Positions 1 through 5,082 of a DNA stretch of 11,988 nucleotides are shown piece after piece (within the stretch, counting starts at the first letter, position 1; each line of letters opens with the position of its first letter). The notes under the pieces are model-generated. The model made no database searches, was not told where the DNA came from, and worked only from the letters and a program-made list of their open reading frames with translations. Origin of the DNA: CAZDSS01 sp964508185. Lineage in GTDB: Bacteria > Pseudomonadota > Alphaproteobacteria > Sphingomonadales > Govanellaceae. The stretch is from assembly GCA_964508185.1 (NCBI GenBank), contig CAZDSS010000078.1:1-11988 (forward strand). The letters run 5' to 3'. Both the position numbers and the translations under genes were made by a program.

Positions 1-1362
1 GATGAACACCGCGGACATGACCAGGGTAATGGAAATAATGGCCCCTGAAATCTCGCTCATGGCCTTTTTCGAGGCGACCCTGGCGGAGGAGGCCCCTTCC
101 TCCAGTTTGGCGTGCACGGCCTCGACCACAACGATGGCATCATCCACCACGATCCCAATGGCCAAGATCATGGCAAAGAGGGTCAGCATGTTGATGGAAT
201 AGCCCGCCGCCGCGAGGATGCCGAAGGTGCCCAGAAGCACCACCGGGACCGCGATCGTCGGAATGATCGTCGCGCGGATGTTCTGCAGGAACAGGAACAT
301 CACGAGGAACACGAGGACCACCGCCTCAATCAGCGTATGGACCACGCCTTCGATCGAAATCTTGATGAAGGGCGTGGTATCGAACGCGACGACCGACCGC
401 AAGCCGGCGGGGAAGAAGGGCTCAAGCTCCGCAAGCTTGGCGCGCACCGCCTCCGCCGTATCGAGGGCGTTGGCCCCCGCCGTCATGCTGATGGCCATGC
501 CGCTCGCCGGCTTGCGGTTGTAGCGGGTGAGAAACTCGTAGGTTTCGGCGCCGAGCTCCACCCGCGCCACGTCGCCGAGGCGCAGCACCGAGCCGTCGGG
601 ATTGCTGCGCACCACGATGTCGCTGAATTCCTCGGGCGTCTGCAGCCGGCCTTGCGCATTGATGGTGGCGTTCAGCTGCTGGCCGGGAACGGCGGGCGCG
701 CCGCCGAGCTGGCCCACGGCCACTTGGGCGTTTTCCGCCTGGATGGCGGCGATGAGGTCGTTGACCGACAGCGCATAGGTCTCGAGCTTGTGGGGGTCGA
801 TCCAGATGCGCATGGCGTATTCGGCGCCGAACACCTGCAGATTGCCGACGCCGGGCACGCGGCTCAGGGGCTCCACGAGATTGGCCGACAGATAGTCGGC
901 GATGTCCTCCCTCGCCATGCTGCCGTCTTCGGACACGAAGGCCAGCACCATGAGGAAGTTGGAGCGCGCCTTGGTCACGTTGACGCCCTGGCGCTGCACT
1001 TCCTGGGGCAGCAGCGGCATGGCGAGCTGAAGCTTGTTCTGCACCTGCACCTGCGCGATGTCGGGATCGGTGCTGTTGTCGAAGGTGAGCGTCAGGGTGG
1101 CGCGGCCGTTGGCTTCGCTGGTCGCCGACATGTAGATCAGGCCGTCGAGCCCGGTCATGTTCTGCTCGATGATCTGGGTCACCGAGTCTTCCACCACCTT
1201 GGCCGAGGCGCCCGGATAGTTGGCGTGGATCTCGACGGTCGGCGGCGCGATGGTCGGGTACTGGGCCACCGGCAGGGTGAAGATGGACAGGCCGCCGGCG
1301 AGCATGACGATGATGGCGATCACCCATGCAAAGATGGGCCGATCAATGAAAAAGCGTGCCAT
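1..1362 (-). CDS. RND (HAE1/AcrB-type) multidrug efflux pump, N-terminal part, cut by window edge
   Basis: This is the inner-membrane proton/drug antiporter of a tripartite efflux system. It would take amphiphilic substrates from the membrane and periplasm and export them with a periplasmic adaptor and a TolC-type channel. The 454 visible codons begin MARFFIDRPIFAWVIAI, the hallmark first transmembrane helix of AcrB/MexB. They run through the porter domain (DIAQVQVQNKLQLA near residue 100, the NAQVAVGQLGG loop near 220) into TM2-TM4. The proton-relay aspartates fall at residues 407 and 408 (GIVVDDAIVVVE), the same numbers as in AcrB, so there is essentially no indel to that point. The visible end (VMSAVFI) lies in the helix after the relay helix; about 600 residues are missing only because the window stops. 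An AAGGA ribosome site lies 9 bases before the start. The gene follows the adaptor by 17 bp, so the two are one operon. Substrate range and ortholog name cannot be told. Confidence 0.97.
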   Translation of the reverse strand, partial: MARFFIDRPIFAWVIAIIVMLAGGLSIFTLPVAQYPTIAPPTVEIHANYPGASAKVVEDSVTQIIEQNMTGLDGLIYMSATSEANGRATLTLTFDNSTDPDIAQVQVQNKLQLAMPLLPQEVQRQGVNVTKARSNFLMVLAFVSEDGSMAREDIADYLSANLVEPLSRVPGVGNLQVFGAEYAMRIWIDPHKLETYALSVNDLIAAIQAENAQVAVGQLGGAPAVPGQQLNATINAQGRLQTPEEFSDIVVRSNPDGSVLRLGDVARVELGAETYEFLTRYNRKPASGMAISMTAGANALDTAEAVRAKLAELEPFFPAGLRSVVAFDTTPFIKISIEGVVHTLIEAVVLVFLVMFLFLQNIRATIIPTIAVPVVLLGTFGILAAAGYSINMLTLFAMILAIGIVVDDAIVVVEAVHAKLEEGASSARVASKKAMSEISGAIISITLVMSAVFI

Positions 1363-1379
1363 CGGATCTGATCCTTACA

Positions 1380-2573
1380 CTATTGCGCGGCGCTGCCCGC
1401 GGCGGGCACGCCCGGCGCCCCCGGGGACTGCTCCGCCGGGGCGCTGCCGCCGGGCGCGGCTTCGGAATATTCGACCGGCATGCCGGGCTGGATCTTCTGC
1501 AGCCCTTCGACGATCACCTTGTCGCCGGGGGCAAGTCCGCCCTCCACCAGCCATTTGTTGCCGATGGCCCGGCTCACTTCCACCTCGCGACGCTCCACCT
1601 GGCCGTCGCCGTTGACCACCATGGCGATCGCATTGCCGCGCGGATCGCGGGTGACGCCCTCCTGCGGCACCAGGACGGCGTTCTGCCGCTCGCCGAGGGA
1701 GACGATGGCGCGCACATACATGCCGGGAAGCAGGATGTTGTCGGGGTTCGGCACCTCGACCCACAGCAGGAAGCTGCCGGTGCCGGGATCCACCGTCACG
1801 TCGACGAAGGCGAGCTTGCCCTCATGCGCATAGGGCGTCCCGTCCTCGAGCAGGATCTTCACCGGCACGTCCGCCTGGGTCACCGAGCCTTCGGCGATCT
1901 CCCGGCGCAGGCGCAGAAGCTCGCTGCTCGACTGGGTGACGTCCACATAGATGGGGTCGAGCTGCTGGATCACCGCGAGCGGCTCGGCCTGATTGGCGGT
2001 CACCAGCGCGCCCGGCGTCACCGCCGACTTGCCGATGCGGCCGCTGATGGGGGCGGTGATCGCCGCATATTGCAGGGTAGTGCGGGCGCGGGCGACCGTC
2101 GCCTCGCTGGCCTTCACGTCGGCCTGGGCCTGCTTCAGGGCCGCGACGGCGTTCTCGTAATCCTGCTGGCTGACCGCATCGATCTTGACGAGCCCTTCGG
2201 CGCGCCGCGCCGTCAGTTCCGCCGAATTCAGGGTGGCGCGGGCGCGGAGCAGGGCGGCCTCGGCGCTGGCGAGGTCCGCCTTGTAGATGGCGTCGTCCAG
2301 CTGATAGAGCTGCTGGCCCGCTTCCACATGGCTGCCTTCGGTAAAGAGCCGCTTCTCGATGATGCCGCTCACCTGCGGGCGCACCTCGGCGATGAGATAG
2401 GCGTTCGTGCGGCCCGTCAGTTCGCGGGTCAGCAGCAGCGGTTCGGCCTTGAGGGTTGCGACCGTCACCGAGCCCTTGGGCATCTCCTGGGGCGGCGCTT
2501 CGTCGCCGCAGGCGGCGAGCGCGAGCATGGCAAGCAAGGGCAGAACGATCCGGGAATTGGCGAATTTACGCAT
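1380..2573 (-). CDS. RND efflux periplasmic adaptor (membrane fusion) lipoprotein, AcrA/MexA type
   Basis: A 397-residue periplasmic adaptor linking the RND pump to an outer-membrane channel. Residues 1-22 are a lipoprotein signal peptide with lipobox L19-A20-A21-C22, so the mature protein should be acylated on Cys22. It then shows a first beta-barrel/lipoyl half (residues about 45-93, with RPQVSGII), an alpha-helical hairpin rich in Ala, Glu and Arg (about 98-165), the second lipoyl half (AAITAPISGRIGKSAVTPG, about 170-189), the beta-barrel (about 205-295) and a membrane-proximal domain (about 296-370). A Pro/Ala/Gly-rich tail follows. The start at 2573 is chosen over the in-frame ATG at 2630. 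It puts the signal peptide at the N terminus and has AAAGG 8 bases upstream, and the longer start would lie inside the predicted promoter. It is first in the operon with the pump gene. No local repressor gene is visible. Confidence 0.95.
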   Translation of the reverse strand: MRKFANSRIVLPLLAMLALAACGDEAPPQEMPKGSVTVATLKAEPLLLTRELTGRTNAYLIAEVRPQVSGIIEKRLFTEGSHVEAGQQLYQLDDAIYKADLASAEAALLRARATLNSAELTARRAEGLVKIDAVSQQDYENAVAALKQAQADVKASEATVARARTTLQYAAITAPISGRIGKSAVTPGALVTANQAEPLAVIQQLDPIYVDVTQSSSELLRLRREIAEGSVTQADVPVKILLEDGTPYAHEGKLAFVDVTVDPGTGSFLLWVEVPNPDNILLPGMYVRAIVSLGERQNAVLVPQEGVTRDPRGNAIAMVVNGDGQVERREVEVSRAIGNKWLVEGGLAPGDKVIVEGLQKIQPGMPVEYSEAAPGGSAPAEQSPGAPGVPAAGSAAQ

Positions 2574-2615
2574 GAATGCGGCCTTTGACAAACGGGACAG
2601 GCGAAAAATGCGGCG

Positions 2616-2644
2616 AGAATGAATGACCATTCTTTTTTTGTCAA
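2616..2644 (-). promoter_or_regulatory. Predicted promoter of the efflux operon with an overlapping operator-like palindrome
   Basis: Reading the minus strand, a perfect TTGACA (-35, 2639-2644) is followed after 17 bp by CATTCT (-10, 2616-2621, three of six consensus bases), about 43 bp before the adaptor start at 2573. The spacer holds the interrupted palindrome GAATGACCATTC (2621-2632: 5-bp arms, 2-bp centre). A repressor bound there would block polymerase. TetR/AcrR-type repressors of RND pumps often bind such sites, but the regulator here is unknown. The promoter is inferred by eye, not tested. Confidence 0.5.
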
Positions 2645-2789
2645 ACCAAAAAGCTGTGCGATTTCAGCCGTCCCGAATTGCATTTTCGGAATGGCTGGCA
2701 CAATTTGCGACCGCCGGCGAGTTTGCTCTGGGAGCGCCTGGAAACGGGGCGCGGCCGGCGCGATTTCTGATGTTCTGGCCGGCAGGGAA

Positions 2790-2812
2790 GCCGCCGCCCG
2801 ACGGGCGGAGGC
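2790..2812 (-). terminator. GC-rich hairpin after the EEP hydrolase gene, possible terminator
   Basis: The inverted repeat CCGCCCG-A-CGGGCGG (2794-2808) extends after one mismatch with GCC/GGC outer pairs. It starts about 22 bp after the stop of the hydrolase gene and lies between that gene and the efflux promoter. No T run follows, so a classical intrinsic terminator is not shown. In GC-rich DNA such a palindrome could also be chance. Confidence 0.3.
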
Positions 2813-2834
2813 GCAGGGGGCGCAAGGCCCCGGG

Positions 2835-3698
2835 TCAGGCGACGGCGCGGGATCCCCCCGTTGCGCCGTCGAGAAGATCGATGCCGCGACCGAGATCCAC
2901 CCGCGCCTTGAGGGGCAGGTGGTCCGACGCCATCCGCGCGAGCGGGGTGTCATGGACCTCGATCCGGGAGATGATGTGGTGCGGCCGGGCGAGGATCCGG
3001 TCCAGCGGCAGCATGGGGAAGCGGGACGGGAAGCTCGGCAGCGCCGCGGACAACGGGCCGAACAGCGGGTCCAGGGCATGGAGGGCCGATCCCGGCCCGC
3101 GCCGCCATTCGTTCAGGTCGCCGACGAAGATGGTGGGACGCGGGTCGCGCTCCAGCGCGGTCTCGAGGATGGCGCGGGCCTGACGGCGGCGGCAGCGGCG
3201 CAGGAGGCCGAAATGGGCGGCAATGAGGCGCAGCGGCCCGTGATCCAGATCCATGTCAACCATGACCGCGCCGCGCGGCTCCACCCCGGGCAGGTTCATC
3301 TGGTGGATGTCGCGCACCCGCGCCTCGCGGACGAGAACCATGTTGCCGTGCCAGCCATGGCCCTTGGCGGTGGGGGACATGGGCACGGGCATGAGGCCGC
3401 AATGGCGTTCAAGCTCATAAAGATCAAGGGTCCCCTCGCGGTCGCCGAAGCGGCGGTCCGCCTCCTGAAGGGCGATGACGTCGGCGCCGATCTCGGCGAT
3501 GACCTGGGTCACCCGGCCGGGATCATAGCGCTTGTCCATGCCGATGCATTTATGGACGTTGTAGGAGGCGATGGTCATCCGGCCATCGTCGGCGTCTTCG
3601 TGGGGCCAGACCGCGCGCCGCTCGCGCCGCAGGCGTTCGAGAAGGACGGCGGACAGGGGGGCGCGCGGCGAAAACTCTTTCATGGAAATGCTCTGCAT
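2835..3698 (-). CDS. Endonuclease/exonuclease/phosphatase (EEP) fold metal-dependent hydrolase
   Basis: A 287-residue member of the EEP (DNase I/exonuclease III/phosphodiesterase) superfamily, which cleaves phosphoester bonds with a divalent metal. The catalytic motifs are in order: SYNVH (N47), LQEAD (metal-ligand Glu79), AHFG (H162), GDLNEW (D194, N196), LDRIL (D233) and the terminal SDHLPL (D259, H260). The set looks complete, so it should be active. The layout resembles small bacterial YbhP-like EEP proteins, whose substrates are poorly known; nucleic acid, lipid head group and sugar phosphate are all possible. No signal peptide or membrane segment is evident, and residues 1-38 are a charged, Arg-rich lead-in. 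The start at 3698 has a weak GGA 8 bases upstream. The ATG at 3683 (MKEFSPRAP) is an alternative with a poorer site. It is on the same strand as the efflux operon but 261 bp away with a promoter between, so it is probably a separate unit. Confidence 0.88.
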   Translation of the reverse strand: MQSISMKEFSPRAPLSAVLLERLRRERRAVWPHEDADDGRMTIASYNVHKCIGMDKRYDPGRVTQVIAEIGADVIALQEADRRFGDREGTLDLYELERHCGLMPVPMSPTAKGHGWHGNMVLVREARVRDIHQMNLPGVEPRGAVMVDMDLDHGPLRLIAAHFGLLRRCRRRQARAILETALERDPRPTIFVGDLNEWRRGPGSALHALDPLFGPLSAALPSFPSRFPMLPLDRILARPHHIISRIEVHDTPLARMASDHLPLKARVDLGRGIDLLDGATGGSRAVA

Positions 3699-3825
3699 CC
3701 TGTAAATCCGGATCCATGGCCCAGCAATAACAGCAAGATTCGTTAAGAATGTGGCCTTGGCGTTAAAAGGTAGGTTCGGAGAGCCGGCCGGGCAAGGGCT
3801 GCGCCCGATGAAAATTAACCTTTAT

Positions 3826-3850
3826 CCGGATTCCTTTCCACGGAATCCGG
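3826..3850. repeat. Perfect 9-bp inverted repeat, hairpin-forming, 7-nt loop
   Basis: CCGGATTCC (3826-3834) and GGAATCCGG (3842-3850) are exact reverse complements around a 7-base loop. No T run follows on either strand, so it does not look like a standard terminator. It lies about 130 bp upstream of the EEP start and 210 bp upstream of the PRC-barrel start. Both arms contain a GANTC site. It could be a protein-binding site, an mRNA leader structure or a remnant of a repeat family. Confidence 0.6.
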
Positions 3851-3987
3851 CGGCGCGCCGGTGAAGGAGACGCCCGGCGACGTGCCATGATCCAGACATA
3901 ATGCAGGCGTTACATCTCTGTGACGCAGATGGATCTGCTTCCCGCGGGCGCGGTTTGGTTCCCCCGGCGCTCGAGCCCGCCTCGCGC

Positions 3988-4013
3988 GGAACCGCATGTG
4001 ATGCTCGGTTGTT
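3988..4013 (+). promoter_or_regulatory. Candidate EcfG (general stress sigma) promoter for the PRC-barrel gene
   Basis: GGAAC (3988-3992) is followed after 17 bp by TGTT (4010-4013). The alphaproteobacterial EcfG consensus is GGAAC-N16/17-CGTT, so the -35 is perfect and the -10 has one mismatch. Transcription would start near 4020, giving a leader of about 38 nt before the start at 4058. Small PRC-barrel proteins occur in general stress regulons in this class, which fits. No good sigma-70 alternative was seen by eye. Confidence 0.4.
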
Positions 4014-4057
4014 AAACTAGTCCGTAGACGGGATTTTTATCAGAAGGAGATCTACCC

Positions 4058-4444
4058 ATGAGAAAGATGCGCGCTGTCACCGGAACGGCGATTGCGGCCC
4101 TTGCCGCGGGCGCATTGCTCGTGACCTCCGCGTTCGCGCTCGACCTCGGCAAGCTGCGCGAGGCGGACGACGACATGCGCGGCGTGTCCTACGAGGGCCG
4201 CAGCGTGGACGATCTCGAGGACATGAACGTCCTTGACGAAGCGGGTCAGCGCCTTGGCGAGATCGACGACGTCCTGATCGACAACGACAACAAGGTCGTG
4301 GCCTTTGTGGTCGATCTCAAGGACAGCAAGCGCGACGTGGTGGTCGAAGCGGACAAGCTGAAGCTCGAGGGCCCTGCCGCCAAGCATTTCACCACCAAAC
4401 TCACCATGCGGGAACTCCTGGAGCTGCCCGACTGGCGCGACTGA
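4058..4444 (+). CDS. Secreted PRC-barrel domain protein
   Basis: A 128-residue protein with a Sec signal peptide: basic MRKMR, a hydrophobic Ala/Leu core and a likely cut after SAFA (residue 27), which puts the mature part in the periplasm. Residues about 47-105 form a PRC-barrel, a small beta-barrel first described in photosynthetic reaction centre subunit H and RimM. The diagnostic stretch is SVDDLEDMNVLDEAGQRLG followed by EIDDVLID and KVVAFVVDL. Residues 115-128 end in an acidic tail (LLELPDWRD). Free-standing periplasmic PRC-barrel proteins are common in alphaproteobacteria, often stress-induced, with no settled biochemical role. A strong AAGGAGA site (4044-4050) precedes the start by 7 bases. 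It appears to be its own transcription unit, with an EcfG-like promoter upstream and a strong hairpin downstream. The call rests on the domain pattern; function beyond that is unknown. Confidence 0.85.
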   Translation: MRKMRAVTGTAIAALAAGALLVTSAFALDLGKLREADDDMRGVSYEGRSVDDLEDMNVLDEAGQRLGEIDDVLIDNDNKVVAFVVDLKDSKRDVVVEADKLKLEGPAAKHFTTKLTMRELLELPDWRD

Positions 4445-4476
4445 GGCTTCCAGCGGGCAGAGCCCACATACCTTTC

Positions 4477-4517
4477 CGGGACGGGCCGGCGGCTTCAGGG
4501 CATGCCGGTCCGTCCCG
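4477..4517 (+). terminator. Strong hairpin downstream of the PRC-barrel gene
   Basis: Two 14-nt arms (4477-4490 and 4504-4517) pair throughout with a single G-T mismatch and a 13-nt loop, starting 33 bp after the PRC-barrel stop. This is much the strongest hairpin in the spacer and is placed where a terminator belongs. A T run (AAAATTTTT, about 4536-4543) lies some 20 bp further on rather than directly after the stem, so efficiency as an intrinsic terminator is uncertain. Confidence 0.55.
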
Positions 4518-4543
4518 TGTCACATCGGAAACGGAAAATTTTT

Positions 4544-4572
4544 GCAGTGCGGCGGAACAAGCGCGGCACTGC
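4544..4572 (+). promoter_or_regulatory. Inverted repeat upstream of the response regulator gene
   Basis: GCAGTGC (4544-4550) and GCACTGC (4566-4572) are perfect 7-bp inverted arms 15 bp apart. The arm centres are 22 bp apart (two helical turns), as expected for a dimeric regulator. The site ends 32 bp before the GTG start at 4605. It may be an operator or a leader hairpin. The spacer contains GGAAC, but no matching CGTT box follows, so it is not called an EcfG promoter. Confidence 0.35.
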
Positions 4573-4604
4573 GGAATTACGAGGCGAAGTGAAAGGGTAG
4601 GCCT

Positions 4605-5039
4605 GTGCGTGTGCTAATCGTCGAGGACGAGCTTCTGATCGCCATCAATCTCGAACAATATCTCGAAGACTGGGGCTACGAGGTCTGCGCCTTCGCGCGG
4701 GACGCCGACGAGGCCTTCGAGAAGGCGGCCAACCTCCATCCCGACGTCGTTCTCACGGACGTGCGCCTCGCCAACAATTCGAGCGGCATCGAGGCCGCCC
4801 GCCGCATCATGGAAGCCTTTCACATCCCCGCCGTCTTCGTCACCGGCAATCTCGACCGCGAGACGGTGGCGGCGATCAACCCTCTCAACCCTTTGGGGCT
4901 CATCCCCAAGCCCATAGACCAGTGGATGCTGCGGTCAGCTCTCGAGACCGCCGAGCATCGCCTGTGCAGCGATTGTGACCGCGGGCGCAACGGCGGCCAT
5001 GGCGGCCGCGGCGAGGGCGATCACAGCCGGATGCAGTAA
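4605..5039 (+). CDS. Single-domain response regulator (CheY-like receiver)
   Basis: A 144-residue phosphoacceptor protein with no output domain. The receiver fills residues 1-127: acidic pocket E7/D8 (RVLIVEDE), phosphoacceptor D52 (VVLTDVRLA), switch T80 (VFVTGN) and conserved lysine K102 (LIPKPI). All key residues are present, so it should be phosphorylated by a histidine kinase or act as a phosphate sink. The F-V-T-G stretch resembles the FATGUY-type receivers of alphaproteobacteria, some of which act in general stress signalling. The C-terminal 17-20 residues are low-complexity, rich in Gly, Arg, His and Asp, and lie over very GC-rich DNA; they are probably a loose extension. The start is GTG at 4605, preceded by AAAGGG 9 bases upstream. 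No kinase gene is in the window. The next gene begins 43 bp downstream on the same strand and may be co-transcribed. Confidence 0.92.
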   Translation: MRVLIVEDELLIAINLEQYLEDWGYEVCAFARDADEAFEKAANLHPDVVLTDVRLANNSSGIEAARRIMEAFHIPAVFVTGNLDRETVAAINPLNPLGLIPKPIDQWMLRSALETAEHRLCSDCDRGRNGGHGGRGEGDHSRMQ

Positions 5040-5082
5040 GCCCCGCTTGCACCACCGCCCGCGGGTCCGCTATTGGGAGATC

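Larger units (their letters stand above)
3699..4057. other. 359-bp intergenic region between divergent genes
   Basis: This region separates the EEP hydrolase (minus) from the PRC-barrel gene (plus) and must carry promoters for both. It holds a perfect hairpin at 3826-3850, a CGTTAA direct repeat at 3741 and 3761, three GANTC sites (3737, 3829, 3843) and an EcfG-like promoter near 3988. A 60-codon minus-strand frame at 3815-3997 has no convincing ribosome site and a composition unlike a protein, so I do not call it a gene. Base composition is less GC-rich than the flanking genes. Confidence 0.6.

Noticed and set aside
112..1371. Long plus-strand open frame (419 codons) opposite the AcrB-like gene
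   Set aside because: It is antisense to a gene with near-complete AcrB similarity. Its His/Arg/Gly/Asp-rich translation is the usual shadow of GC-rich coding DNA.
1356..2588. Plus-strand open frame (410 codons) opposite the adaptor gene
   Set aside because: It is antisense to the recognised adaptor, with low-complexity composition and no ribosome site.
2619..2630. Longer N terminus of the adaptor starting at 2630
   Set aside because: It would put 19 Arg/Ser-rich residues before the lipoprotein signal peptide and start inside the predicted promoter.
3743..3766. CtrA binding site (two TTAA boxes)
   Set aside because: The boxes are 16 bp apart, not the 7 bp of the CtrA consensus.
3815..3997. 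60-codon minus-strand frame in the intergenic region
   Set aside because: No ribosome site, no recognisable motif, and it overlaps the hairpin and the promoter candidate.
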